This document shows positions 54,011-63,720 of a DNA stretch of 64,000 bases, piece by piece. The stretch's first letter is position 1. Every line of letters starts with the position of its first letter. The notes under the pieces were generated by a model. It had not been told where the DNA came from, searched no databases, and saw only the letters and a list, made by a program, of their open reading frames with translations. Position numbers and translations under genes: made by a program. Source of the stretch: Chloroflexi bacterium TSY (GTDB taxonomy: Bacteria > Chloroflexota > Anaerolineae > Caldilineales > Caldilineaceae); NCBI GenBank assembly GCA_019217005.1, contig JAHBNG010000009.1:124001-188000 (forward strand), read 5' to 3'.

Positions 54011-54679
54011 CCAAAGTTGTCAAAGAACTGATCCCCACCCCTATGACTCTGGCCATGCACAATTATCTATCCTGGACGGCCATTGGCTTGTCTTTCTTCC
54101 ACGCTTTTGTCTTACTATTTGATGGTTACTATACTTACACTCTAGCCAGTCTGCTCATCCCCTTCACTGGACCATATGAACCAGGTTGGATCGGTCTCGG
54201 GACCATTGGCTTCTATCTAATGGTACTCACCTCGGCCAGCTTTTATTGCCGCAAGTGGATTGGACAAAAGACATGGCGCAAGTTGCACTATCTTACATTT
54301 CTTGCTTATCTCTTCACAACAGTGCATGGCTGGATGGCAGGAACCGATAGCAGCCTCTTAGGACCAGTTTATATAGGAAGTTCTCTCCTTATTCTGTTTC
54401 TCACTATCTATCGGATCCTTTCCGCGATAACGGAAAAGCAAGCCAAACGTGTAGAACATCGATCATCTTAGTCAGGTTATGATACACTTGGGGTAGTACA
54501 GTGTAATCGAAATTATGCCAGATCATCATAGGTCCCGTCGCCGGCAGGACAAACGTCAAGGGGAGTGTTTCCACCAAGTGAAGATTCAGAGTACTTGATG
54601 CCCGTCGCTTCAGAGAGGTGACCTATGGTTGATCCACCTCTACTTTGCCATACTTCGATGACAGTGTCGCAGAAGATTT

Positions 54680-54784
54680 AGGCCATTCCAGAGAAATAAA
54701 TCCCTGATTTGCCAAGTCGATTTCTCTGGAATGGCTTGCGCTTTTCCAGATCAAATTAGGGATTTTAATTGTTGGAAAAGCCTT
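54680..54784. repeat. 105 bp repeat family C, copy 2
   Basis: Almost identical to 8372-8476 (AGGCCATTCC to AAAAGCCTT). It lies in the 54472-54935 spacer upstream of the two-component system. That spacer otherwise contains only the family B hairpin and no gene. Confidence 0.8.
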
Positions 54785-54841
54785 GAAGACAGATCGCTTG
54801 CTGTTCACAAGTGAGCGAAAGAATGACTGGTGTCGAAATGA

Positions 54842-54916
54842 GTGTGTACTACAAAGTGTGTAAATGGACACCGTTCAGTCAGAGAATCGGTTGCATTTAC
54901 ACACTTTGGGACACAC
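54842..54916. repeat. Hairpin family B in the leader of the response regulator
   Basis: Arms CTACAAAGTGTGTAAATG and CATTTACACACTTTGGG with outer GTGTGT/ACACAC. It ends about 20 bases before the response-regulator ATG at 54936, so it could influence transcription or translation of that gene. Confidence 0.78.
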
Positions 54917-54935
54917 TTCCACCGAAATAGCTATT

Positions 54936-55637
54936 ATGACCAAGATTTTACTTATCGATGATGATCGCCTCATTACAGAACCGCTCGCTCGAACGTTACA
55001 AGAGCATGGATACCATGTGAGCATAGCCGATACGGGACAACGCGGCCTGGCTCAGGCAATTCTTGATACACCAGATATTGTTGTTCTCGACATACTTATG
55101 CCGGAAATGGATGGTTGGGCCGTCTGTCGCGCATTGCGTCAACAAAGCAATGTTCCCATTCTCATGCTGACGGCTCTTGGCGATGAAGTAGACCGAATTC
55201 TCGGTCTAGAATTAGGTGCAGATGACTATCTGACAAAGCCCTTTAGCGCACGTGAACTACTCGCCCGTATCAAAGCCATGTTGCGTCGCGTTGAGCTAGA
55301 TCGTACCGTGTCGCCTGGCTCTGTCCTCAAAATCGGTGGCATAGAACTAAATTTGCATATGCGTCGAGTGCGCAAATCCGGGCATGAATTGAGTATGCGA
55401 CATAAAGAGTTCGAGCTTTTGGCGCTTTTGATGAATCGGGCCGGCGAGGCAATTACACGTGCCGACATATTCGACCGAGTTTGGGGCACCGACTGGATTG
55501 GCGATACTCGTACGCTGGATGTTCACATTCGCTGGCTACGCGAAAAAATCGAAGACAATCCCGCTCAGCCACTCTATATACAGACGGTGCGCAGCGTCGG
55601 GTATCGCTTTCTTCCAAATGGGGACGTAACACAATGA
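54936..55637 (+). CDS. OmpR-family response regulator
   Basis: A 233-residue two-domain regulator. The receiver has the acidic pair DDDR near the N-terminus, the phospho-acceptor Asp in IVVLDILMPEMDGW (about residue 50) and the conserved LTKPF lysine. A winged-helix DNA-binding domain (GHELSMRHKEFELLALL ... RTLDVHIRWLREKIE ... VRSVGYRFLP) follows. It overlaps the sensor kinase start by 4 bases. The start is at MTKILLIDDD. Confidence 0.95.
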   Translation: MTKILLIDDDRLITEPLARTLQEHGYHVSIADTGQRGLAQAILDTPDIVVLDILMPEMDGWAVCRALRQQSNVPILMLTALGDEVDRILGLELGADDYLTKPFSARELLARIKAMLRRVELDRTVSPGSVLKIGGIELNLHMRRVRKSGHELSMRHKEFELLALLMNRAGEAITRADIFDRVWGTDWIGDTRTLDVHIRWLREKIEDNPAQPLYIQTVRSVGYRFLPNGDVTQ

Positions 55638-57091
55638 ATCGATTCTCGACATTGCGAACCCGGTTGGTCTTCACATATCTTGGTTTGATCATGATCGGTT
55701 TTGGTGGTCTTACGTGGCTTGCGGGCCGACAAATCGCGCAAAGCGCTTTTGATGACTTTGCCAGTAATTTGCGTGTTCAAGCACTCTTGCTTGCTTCATC
55801 TCTGACCGAATCGTTTGAAGAAATTGATGAGTATGGACTCGACATACCACGCGCAACGACACACATTCAACAAATCGCGATAAACACTCAAGCACAAGTC
55901 GCAATTCTTGATATAAATCAGATTGTTCAGCTAGACAGCACAAACACAACTGTTGGACAGAATCTGAGCAAAACCCCTGAAGTGCGTCAAGCATTGGCAG
56001 ACACAGTCGCTTATGATGTGCGTCTTAACGAACTTGGGATTGAGACTGTTTATACGGCAGCCCCTATGGTGTACGAGGAACGAGTGATTGGATATGTCCA
56101 ACTGGGTAAGCCAGCTTCGATCCCTCAAGAAGCAGTTCGGCAACGCTGGTTTATCTTGGGGGTGGGTTTTCTTGGCTTTTCTCTATTCGGAACGCTTATC
56201 TGCCTCTGGTTACTCTCGACATTAACACGACCATTGAGTGAATTGCGCAACACTGCCTTGCGGATGGCCAGTGGAGATTTGACACAGCGAGTAACGCAGC
56301 TTACGAAGGATGAGATCGGCGAAGTGGGTGCAGCGTTTAATCAAATGGCGACCCAAGTAGAGACAATGGTCAGAGAGCAACAGGCTTTTGCCAGCAACGC
56401 ATCCCATGAATTGCGGACACCCCTCACCACAATTCGCTTGCGCACTGAAGCGTTACAATCTGGCAACCTAGATAGCACGACTTCCACTCAATATATTGCG
56501 GAAATCGATTCTGAGGTGCAACATATGAGCGGTCTTGTCGACGATCTGATCCTGCTCTCGAGACTGGATGCAGATCGCTTAGCTGTCGGTGATCAGGTCG
56601 TTGATCTGGGGCGACTTGTGCAATCCGTACAGCGCGACCTCGCTTATATAGCAGAGAGAAAAAAGATCACGCTTGCTTTCAACGAGAGCAAACAGGCGCT
56701 TTCATCGGTACAAGCAAACATCAACCATGCCCAGGTTGTCGTGCGCAATTTGCTTGAGAATGCCATCAAATATACGCCAGCAGGTGGCCGCGTCACAACA
56801 TCTTTGACTCAGATAGACGATGTCGTCTGTCTGCAAATTTCTGATACGGGGCAAGGCATTGCAGCAGACGAACTGCCGCGGATTGTCCAACGTTTCTACC
56901 GCGCCGATAAGGCACGTTCCCGTCAAACAGAAGGCGTAGGTCTTGGATTGTCACTTGTCCAATCGGTCATAGACCTATATGGGGGCAAGCTGGAGATCAA
57001 GAGTCCTGGCCTTGGCTACGGGACAACGGTGAGCGTCTTATGGCCATGCCAATATACTGACCAAAAAAGTTTTGTCCCGTCTCTGCTCTGA
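55634..57091 (+). CDS. Sensor histidine kinase
   Basis: 485 residues. Two membrane helices (about 15-35 and 170-195) enclose an extracytoplasmic sensor region of about 130 residues. A HAMP linker (TRPLSELRNTALRMASGDL) follows, then the H box ASHELRTPLTTIRLRTEAL, the N box NLLENAIKYTP, the G1 motif DTGQGIAADEL and the G2 loop GVGLGLSLVQSV. The signal is unknown; neighbours deal with metals and redox, which suggests metal or envelope stress. Confidence 0.95.
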   Translation: MNRFSTLRTRLVFTYLGLIMIGFGGLTWLAGRQIAQSAFDDFASNLRVQALLLASSLTESFEEIDEYGLDIPRATTHIQQIAINTQAQVAILDINQIVQLDSTNTTVGQNLSKTPEVRQALADTVAYDVRLNELGIETVYTAAPMVYEERVIGYVQLGKPASIPQEAVRQRWFILGVGFLGFSLFGTLICLWLLSTLTRPLSELRNTALRMASGDLTQRVTQLTKDEIGEVGAAFNQMATQVETMVREQQAFASNASHELRTPLTTIRLRTEALQSGNLDSTTSTQYIAEIDSEVQHMSGLVDDLILLSRLDADRLAVGDQVVDLGRLVQSVQRDLAYIAERKKITLAFNESKQALSSVQANINHAQVVVRNLLENAIKYTPAGGRVTTSLTQIDDVVCLQISDTGQGIAADELPRIVQRFYRADKARSRQTEGVGLGLSLVQSVIDLYGGKLEIKSPGLGYGTTVSVLWPCQYTDQKSFVPSLL

Positions 57092-57133
57092 GAGATGTGG
57101 TACAAACTTTTTAGGGATCTATTGCCACATCAA

Positions 57134-59167
57134 CTAACGCTCCGCCTGCATTGTGAGCAGGCGCAACCCATTTGCAACAACAAGCAGCGTGCTCCCCTCA
57201 TGACCCACAACGCCCAGAGGCAAAGGTAGTTGAAAATTGGACCAGAAGAATGGGACAAGAATGGTCAGCACGATTAGAAGAAACATTACGCCGATTGAGA
57301 AGAAGACATTTTGCTTAACGATCCGTTGCGCTTGATGACTGAGGTGAATGGCATATGGCAATCGGGATAGTTGGTCGCCCATGAGTACAACATCGGCTGT
57401 CTCCAGTGCCGCATCTGTTCCGCTATTCCCCATCGCAATGCCAACGTCTGCTACAGCCAAGGCTGGCGCATCATTGACGCCATCGCCCACCATGAGGATT
57501 TGACCTTCTTCCCGAAGTTTCCGCAAAATCTCTACCTTCTGTTCTGGCAGCAATTCGCTATAAACCTGATCGATTTTTAATTCGTCGGCAATGACTCGGG
57601 CGACAGAATGATTGTCTCCTGTCAACATGGCAATTTGATCGATTCCACTCGTGCGAAGAGCACCAAGATTCGCTGCAGCATCTTTTCGTACGGTATCGGC
57701 AATAGCTATCACCCCAACAGGTTGCCACGCCGGATCTGGATTAGTAGAAACCTCACCACAAGCTGGATAATCTCTGCGTCGCACGACGATTACAGCGGTC
57801 TTGTCTTCTTGCTGCAATGAAGGATAGGTTTGTCGGACCTCTTCATTAAGTGCAATCGACTTACTGATGAAGAGCTTGTCGTTTCCAACATAAGCGCTCT
57901 CTTTGTATCCGTTGCGCTCAAAGACTGCACGCACGCCGTGCCCCGCGATCGCTTCAAAATCATTTGGCCTATCAAAAGAAAGTTCTTCTTGTCTTGCATG
58001 ATGCACAATTGCTTGCGCCAGGTGATGTTCACTCCAAATTTCTGCGCTGGCAGCAAGTTGCAAGAGCTGTTGGTCAGAAAAACCGTCAAACGGATAAACA
58101 TCTGTCACGACAGGCTTCCCATATGTGAGCGTCCCCGTCTTGTCAAACGCTGCAACCGAAATATGAGCAAGTTTCTCCAGAAATACCCCGCCTTTGAAGA
58201 GAACACCCTCTCGGGCTGCTGCCGCAATTGCACTCAAGATGCTGGCAGGCGTGCTAATCACCAATGCACAAGGACTGGCCACCACCAAAAGCGTCATCGC
58301 CCGATAAAACGTTGCACGAAATGGCTCATCGACAAAAAAGGACGGAATGAGAATCGCCAATCCTGTCAACCCGATCACAAACCAGGTATAAGGTTGGCTG
58401 AATCGATCGATAAATCGTTGTACTGGAACCACATCTTCACGTGCATCTTCCACGAGCTTGATGATTTTACTCAGTGTGCTCTGCGACGCCAGTCTTGAGA
58501 CTCGTACCTCCAACGCACCGCCACCATTAATTGTCCCCGCAAATACCTCATCGTTCTCCTCTTTGCGCGCTGGTATACTTTCTCCTGTAATAGGACTTTG
58601 GTCAACAGAACTCGCCCCACCGACCACTAGGCCATCAACAGGAATACGCTCACCGGGACGCACTAAGACAATATCCCCTATAGTTAATTGATCAACCGAA
58701 ACCACCTGTTCTACTCGATCTTTCCACAAGCGCGCCGTATCTGGGCGTAACTCTGCCAAAGACTGAATTGCTTGTCGGGTCCGGTCCATGGCGAATTCTT
58801 CCAGCGCACCACTCAAAGTAAATAGAAAGAGCAGCAACGCGCCCTCCTCCCATTCACCGATCAGAGCCGCGCCAATGGCCGCGACAATCATCAGAAAGTC
58901 TATGTCTAGTTTTCCTTGGCGCAGTTCAGTTAGTGCACCTGTAAACCCACTATATCCGCCGGCACCATATGCAATTACGGCACAAAATACGATGGCCCAA
59001 GGTGGCATCTGCTCGATAAAAGTGCCTCCAATCCAACCAACAAGCAAAAAAAACAGCGTAATCAATGCCAGAAGAAGCTCTACATTTTGGTGTAGAAGTT
59101 GTCTGATAGAGAGGGTAGAAGAGGACCTGCGAGATGGTAAAATAGGGCTGAGAACTTGAGTGCTCAT
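57134..59167 (-). CDS. P1B-4-type metal-exporting ATPase (PfeT/CoaT-like)
   Basis: Pumps divalent metal (Fe, Co or Zn by subclass) out of the cytoplasm. From the start at MSTQVLSPIL (AAAGGA upstream), 677 residues have no N-terminal metal-binding domain. The transmembrane metal motifs are SPC (VASPCALVISTP) and HEGST (VVGHEGSTLLVVANGL), which define subgroup P1B-4; Zn/Cd pumps carry CPC. DKTGTLT and GDGVNDAPAL are intact. The usual His-Pro dipeptide in the nucleotide-binding domain (SEHPLAQ) reads SEHHLAQ here. Encoded divergently from ferritin, which suggests iron export like PfeT. Confidence 0.9.
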   Translation of the reverse strand: MSTQVLSPILPSRRSSSTLSIRQLLHQNVELLLALITLFFLLVGWIGGTFIEQMPPWAIVFCAVIAYGAGGYSGFTGALTELRQGKLDIDFLMIVAAIGAALIGEWEEGALLLFLFTLSGALEEFAMDRTRQAIQSLAELRPDTARLWKDRVEQVVSVDQLTIGDIVLVRPGERIPVDGLVVGGASSVDQSPITGESIPARKEENDEVFAGTINGGGALEVRVSRLASQSTLSKIIKLVEDAREDVVPVQRFIDRFSQPYTWFVIGLTGLAILIPSFFVDEPFRATFYRAMTLLVVASPCALVISTPASILSAIAAAAREGVLFKGGVFLEKLAHISVAAFDKTGTLTYGKPVVTDVYPFDGFSDQQLLQLAASAEIWSEHHLAQAIVHHARQEELSFDRPNDFEAIAGHGVRAVFERNGYKESAYVGNDKLFISKSIALNEEVRQTYPSLQQEDKTAVIVVRRRDYPACGEVSTNPDPAWQPVGVIAIADTVRKDAAANLGALRTSGIDQIAMLTGDNHSVARVIADELKIDQVYSELLPEQKVEILRKLREEGQILMVGDGVNDAPALAVADVGIAMGNSGTDAALETADVVLMGDQLSRLPYAIHLSHQAQRIVKQNVFFSIGVMFLLIVLTILVPFFWSNFQLPLPLGVVGHEGSTLLVVANGLRLLTMQAER

Positions 59168-59315
59168 GTCGATCCTTTCTGGGTGGCGTGCCATAAGTTG
59201 TGTAGAATATATCTTTATCACAGATATAATCGTAGACCACCCGCTACCAAATTGTATAAGTTTTATGTAAGTTTGTATATTGAATTATACCACATTAATG
59301 TCGGTTACAAAAATA

Positions 59316-59331
59316 TTTAACCAAGGTTAAA
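59316..59331. promoter_or_regulatory. Candidate operator between metal ATPase and ferritin
   Basis: TTTAACC-AA-GGTTAAA is a perfect 7+2+7 palindrome, of the size seen for metalloregulator sites, in the shared 417-base intergenic region (59168-59584). A second palindrome-like AGATAT...ATATCT lies near 59208-59226. The palindromes are observed; binding by DtxR-, Fur- or ArsR-type regulators is not shown. Confidence 0.5.
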
Positions 59332-59584
59332 AGAACATAAGTTCTATAATAAATAACGATTATGCTCGGTTCATCAAGAGAGCCGGGGGTGCAGAGAGAT
59401 TAGAGATTGGAGATCGGTGACCGGTTTTTGCTGGTCCCCAGTCACCAATCCTTAATCCCAGAACCCCAGTTCTGAAGCTTAATATTCGTAATACAAATCG
59501 AGAAATGATACCATGATGTTCAGTGGAATAGATAAGAATAATCTCATCTATGACTGTGCTCAGAATACCCGAAAGGAACCTACC

Positions 59585-60097
59585 GTGAATGTGAAAATCC
59601 AAAATGCATTAAATGATCAAATCAACCACGAGTTCTACGCTTTCTATTCTTACCTAGCAATGTCGGCTTGGCTAGAGGCGAATGATTGGCCTGGTTTTGC
59701 CCAATGGATCCGTCAGCACAGCGATGAAGAACAGATGCACGCAATGAAGATCTACGATTATGTGAATGACCGCAGTGGCGTCGTGACGCTTCAGGCCATT
59801 GATCAACCCACAACCGAGTTTGATTCTGTGCAAGAGCTCTTCGAGGCCGCTTTAGAACACGAGCGCACCGTTACAGCCTCAATCAATCGCATCTATCAGC
59901 TTGCACAGGAGGAAGGTGACTATCCAACCCAGGTCTTAATGGAGTGGTTTATTCAGGAGCAGGTTGAAGAAGAGAAACTTGTGGAAGATGCACTCGTGAT
60001 GATCAAGCGAGCGGACAATAATCCCTTCCAGTTACTCTATGTTGATAACCAGATTGACCAGATACAACCTGCCCAGAATCAATCAGAAGCGGGATAG
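59585..60097 (+). CDS. ftnA: Ferritin
   Basis: Iron-storing ferroxidase, 170 residues from a GTG start preceded by GAAAGGAAC; upstream in-frame codons show no family match. Conserved ferroxidase ligands appear in NHEFYAFYSYLAM (Glu), the HSDEEQMHAMK helix (Glu, His) and the ALEHERTVTASI Glu. The later QEQVEEE motif fits FtnA-type non-heme ferritins. It is not a bacterioferritin, since the heme Met site is not evident. It lies between the P1B-4 ATPase and an ABC exporter. Confidence 0.93.
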   Translation: MNVKIQNALNDQINHEFYAFYSYLAMSAWLEANDWPGFAQWIRQHSDEEQMHAMKIYDYVNDRSGVVTLQAIDQPTTEFDSVQELFEAALEHERTVTASINRIYQLAQEEGDYPTQVLMEWFIQEQVEEEKLVEDALVMIKRADNNPFQLLYVDNQIDQIQPAQNQSEAG

Positions 60098-60199
60098 AAA
60101 TCCGGGTTTTTAGTAATATTGACTGTTATCAATATATGGTAGATTGAGTTATCCTAAGAAATTCATTACGTCGTCATTCTTAGCGGGGGACAAAATAGC

Positions 60200-62071
60200 A
60201 TGGAACATTCATTTCAATTTGATGCCACAGTAAAATCAGAGAAGAGAAGTCACTGGAACACAGTTAAGATTTTGGTGGCGTATCTCTGGCCAGCTGATCG
60301 ATTTGATCTCAAGATCAGGGTAATCCTCGCAATGCTTTGCCTGGCTCTATCGAAGGTTATCAATGTCTATGTCCCTTTTCTGTACAAGGGCGCAGTCGAT
60401 GCGTTGTCACAAGATCAAGCAGTCTTGGTCCTGCCGATCATGCTGATTCTTGCCTATGGTGTTGCCCGGGTGCTAACTCAAGTCTTTGATGAGTTACGCG
60501 GTCTGCTCTTTATCAAAGTCTCGCAACACGCACAACGCATCATTTCTCTAACAACATTTCAACATCTGCATCAGTTATCGTTGCGCTTTCACCTAGATCG
60601 CCAAACAGGTGGTCTGTCCAGAGTCATAGAGCGCGGCATTGGGGCAATCGATTTTGCCCTCCGCTTTACACTCTTTAGCGTTCTCCCGATCTTGATCGAA
60701 ATTGTCATGGTAACGGTGATCCTATTTATCCAATTTGACATTCGTTTTGCAGCGGTCACATTCATCACCATCGCTGGTTATATTGCATTTACACTGTTTA
60801 TTACCGAGTGGCGCATTAAATTCCGCCGCACCATGAATGAAAAAGATGCCGATGCCAACACAAAAGCCATTGACAGCTTAATCAATTACGAGACAGTCAA
60901 ATATTTTGGCAATGAAGAGCACGAACATCGCCGTTATAACAGAGCCTTGCTTGGCTACGAACAGGCAGCGATACAGAGTCAATCTAGTTTGACGCTGCTC
61001 AATGTGGGCCAAGGGGCAATCATTGGGATCGGGTTGATCATTGTGATGACGATGGCAGGCCAGGGCGTCGTCAACGGGCTCTATACGATTGGGGATTTTG
61101 TCTTAGTGAATACATTTCTGATTCAGCTCTATCTGCCGCTTTCATTCCTGGGCACTGTCTATCGCGAACTGAAACGAAGTTTAGTCGATATGGATAAGAT
61201 GTTTGAACTAGCTGAGGTTGACGCCGAAATTCAGGATCCGCCAGATGCAAAAGCGTTGATGGCCACAGAAGGCTCAATCGAATTTGAGAATGTAAGCTTT
61301 AGCTACAACCCGGATCGACCCATCTTGAAAAATATCAGCTTCACGGTCCCACCGGGTAATACAGTTGCGATTGTTGGACCCAGCGGTGCAGGAAAATCAA
61401 CGATTTCCCGCATCCTCTTTCGCTTTTACGACATTGATTCAGGTTCAGTACGTATTGATGGTCAAGACATTCGGGATGTAACCCAGAAATCACTGCGCGA
61501 ATCCATCGGCGTGGTACCGCAAGATACTGTGCTATTCAACGACACCATTGAGTACAACATTCAATATGGACGGCCAGAAGCTTTACAAGATGAGGTACGA
61601 GAATCCGCCAAGATGGCGAAAATCCATGACTTTGTTCTAGAGCTTCCTCAGCAATATGAGACGATGGTGGGCGAACGAGGGCTTAAGCTCTCTGGGGGAG
61701 AAAAACAGCGGGTGGCAATTGCACGAACGATCTTGAAGAATCCCAAAATCCTCTTGTTCGATGAAGCCACATCGGCCCTCGATTCGCATACGGAGAAGGA
61801 GATCCAGGCTTCTTTAAAAGAAGTCTCCCAGGATCGGAGTACACTTGTGATTGCACATCGTTTATCCACAATTATTGACGCCGACGAAATCATTGTCCTC
61901 AAAGAGGGAGAAGTCGTTGAAAAAGGGAATCATGCGCAGTTGCTGGCGCTTAATGGAGAGTACAGATCGATGTGGGAACGCCAACAAGAAGCGCAAGAGT
62001 ATCAAATGAAGCTCGACACATTAGATACGTCGCTCTCATTCACCGATGAGAACCTGGTGCCCGTTGGGTAA
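60200..62071 (+). CDS. Atm1/HMT1-like ABC exporter (fused permease-ATPase)
   Basis: 623 residues. Six transmembrane helices (residues ~30-330) contain the Atm1-family stretch DSLINYETVKYFGNEEHEHRRYNRAL. A nucleotide-binding domain follows with GPSGAGKST, GVVPQDTVLFNDTIEYNIQYG, LSGGEKQRVAIAR, LFDEATSALD and AHRLST. The family exports glutathione-like or sulfur-containing compounds and confers heavy-metal tolerance. Its position beside ferritin fits metal or iron-sulfur stress, though the substrate is inferred. A complete half-transporter that presumably homodimerises. Confidence 0.92.
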   Translation: MEHSFQFDATVKSEKRSHWNTVKILVAYLWPADRFDLKIRVILAMLCLALSKVINVYVPFLYKGAVDALSQDQAVLVLPIMLILAYGVARVLTQVFDELRGLLFIKVSQHAQRIISLTTFQHLHQLSLRFHLDRQTGGLSRVIERGIGAIDFALRFTLFSVLPILIEIVMVTVILFIQFDIRFAAVTFITIAGYIAFTLFITEWRIKFRRTMNEKDADANTKAIDSLINYETVKYFGNEEHEHRRYNRALLGYEQAAIQSQSSLTLLNVGQGAIIGIGLIIVMTMAGQGVVNGLYTIGDFVLVNTFLIQLYLPLSFLGTVYRELKRSLVDMDKMFELAEVDAEIQDPPDAKALMATEGSIEFENVSFSYNPDRPILKNISFTVPPGNTVAIVGPSGAGKSTISRILFRFYDIDSGSVRIDGQDIRDVTQKSLRESIGVVPQDTVLFNDTIEYNIQYGRPEALQDEVRESAKMAKIHDFVLELPQQYETMVGERGLKLSGGEKQRVAIARTILKNPKILLFDEATSALDSHTEKEIQASLKEVSQDRSTLVIAHRLSTIIDADEIIVLKEGEVVEKGNHAQLLALNGEYRSMWERQQEAQEYQMKLDTLDTSLSFTDENLVPVG

Positions 62072-62214
62072 AAAATTCAAAATCCACAACTAGATCAACA
62101 GTATTTGGGCTAAATTCTTGGGTTCAATGGCTCTCAGGTGATTGACAAAGAAGCGCCATTTTTACCATGAAGGGATGTCTGCTTCTTCTTCAATTCCTTC
62201 AGTGCCTTCATGGT

Positions 62215-62595
62215 TTAATTTTTTGTGTCAACCACTCGAGATCCTGTTGAGTCAATTCTTGTTGTATTCGCTGGCGGACCATCAGGGACAGGACTGATCA
62301 GAATTGTAGGACGATTGTTTGGCGCTGTGCTCGCAGATAGGACAATCTTTTGGGTGGCCCACTGGGTATAATCATCGCCCGCGATTGCCGCCAATGCGAA
62401 TGTTTGGGTCTTGTTCAAGATCATGCGCAATGTCTTGTCCCGAAACTTGAGGACAAGCTTCTTCTCATATTGGCGACTGTTCGGATTGAACAGCCGCTCT
62501 ACACGCACATCCTCAATCGTCACTGTGGGCCGATGGCCATTCAAGTGTTCGGCTTTGAGCCATTTGTCAGGATAGATGTCTTTGATGCTTGGCAT
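62215..62595 (-). CDS. Small hypothetical protein, phage-like character
   Basis: A 126-residue product starting MPSIKDIYPDKWLKAEHLNG. Its middle reads VERLFNPNSRQYEKKLVLKF and RMILNKTQTFALAAIAGDDY. I recall similar short proteins in phage and prophage regions but cannot name a family. The C-terminal 30 residues are polar and Pro/Thr rich. The open frame extends 32 codons further but without a better start. It stands alone. Confidence 0.55.
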   Translation of the reverse strand: MPSIKDIYPDKWLKAEHLNGHRPTVTIEDVRVERLFNPNSRQYEKKLVLKFRDKTLRMILNKTQTFALAAIAGDDYTQWATQKIVLSASTAPNNRPTILISPVPDGPPANTTRIDSTGSRVVDTKN

Positions 62596-62861
62596 AATAA
62601 ATTCCCCATATTTTTCGTGCTCGCAGTGTCCACCTTTCAACATAGTGTGGCTAATTTTTTGTTTCTCTATTACCTTTATCGAGACAAGCATGAGATTTCA
62701 TGCGCCTTTGTACATCAAAAATTGAGTGGCATGAGAATGCCTTTGTTGGTTCAACATAGATTGTCAGAAAAATGTAATACATTTTATTTGTAAATAATGT
62801 TAAAGTTATTGTGAATCAACACATTTAAGTTTGTTTACTCATAACCTTTCTTACTAAGAGT

Positions 62862-62936
62862 CTATCCGAAAAGTGGTTGTGAGTCCGACCAGTTTCTCTA
62901 GTGAGAATCCATCACCACAGAGCTTTTCGGACAAGC
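62862..62936. repeat. Hairpin family A, copy 7
   Basis: CTATCCGAAAAGTGGTTGTG ... CACAGAGCTTTTCGGAC, about 75 bp, in the 62596-63231 gap, which holds no gene. Confidence 0.75.
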
Positions 62937-63231
62937 ACTAAGTGATTATTACGCAGATACTACGACTTATCTGATCATCAATATGGCAAGCAACTGAGGC
63001 TCGTCGAACCCAAATTGTCCAATAGCGATTTGTGACGAGTAAGCATATTCTTTTGTTTTAGCTGATGTTTAGTTTGATTTCAGTTGAATCGTGCTGGATC
63101 GTTTGATTCATTTCTCGCTCTCCACTTGCTACTGCAATCCACCTCCGGACGAATTATAAAGAGATCATCGTCTCTCCCCGTACGAATCTAAAACCCTATA
63201 GGGTTGATTTTGATTTCATGTAGGTAGGACA

Positions 63232-63564
63232 ATGACTTTCCAATTTTATAAACATTGTGTGGATAGTAAATTTATGAACAATCATTCAAAACCATTGCGC
63301 AACCCAGAGATTCTGGTTCAAGAACTTGGCGAGGAGACACTGCTTTTCGATACAAACGGCAAAGTTATCCACATTCTCAATCCGTCTGCACAATATATTT
63401 GGCATTTGTGCGATGGCGAACACGCGCTGGACGAGATTGAGCAAGCCATGAGAAACCGCTTCGAAATAAAAACGAAATATGATGTGGCTGCGGATATCCA
63501 ACGCACGCTGGCAGATCTTGCACAAAAAGAGTTGGTTCGATTAACTGACGCAATGGAAACATAA
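63232..63564 (+). CDS. PqqD-like peptide chaperone
   Basis: Small winged-helix fold proteins that present peptides to radical SAM or other maturases. The 110-residue product (96 if started at the ATG at 63274) has the usual pattern LVQELGEETLLFDTNGKVIH, followed by ILNPSAQYIWHLCDGEHALDEIEQAM. It ends with a helical DIQRTLADLAQKELV segment. No precursor peptide or maturase is visible before the window ends. The start codon is uncertain. Confidence 0.8.
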   Translation: MTFQFYKHCVDSKFMNNHSKPLRNPEILVQELGEETLLFDTNGKVIHILNPSAQYIWHLCDGEHALDEIEQAMRNRFEIKTKYDVAADIQRTLADLAQKELVRLTDAMET

Positions 63565-63567
63565 AAC

Positions 63568-63640
63568 CTATCCGAAAAGTAATTGTGAATTTAGACAGGT
63601 ACTCGAGAGAGAATACATCATCACAGAACTTTGCGGATAA
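63568..63640. repeat. Hairpin family A, copy 8
   Basis: CCTATCCGAAAAGTAATTGT ... CACAGAACTTTGCGGATAAG, with a CTCGAGAGA centre. It begins four bases after the PqqD-like stop codon. Confidence 0.75.
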
Positions 63641-63720
63641 GCACCAAAGTAACACAATATATTCATGCATAACCTGTCCGCTATTTTGGAGAGCAAGGTT
63701 AATTAGCTCTCCCATTGTCC

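Larger units (their letters stand above)
52122..54471 (+). pseudogene. Ferric-reductase-like transmembrane gene split by an IS
   Basis: The 5' part (52122-52382, 87 codons) and 3' part (54019-54471) join exactly when the IS and one CCAAAGTT copy are removed, giving 237 residues without a frame break (…LLLSTK|VVKELIPTP…). About six membrane helices and histidines in LAMHNYLS, FFHAFVLL, RKLHYLTF and TTVHGWMA fit heme-binding ferric reductase-like / MsrQ-type proteins. Its start overlaps apbE. This pairing is that of extracytoplasmic flavin-based electron transfer systems. As found, the gene is disrupted. Confidence 0.9.
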
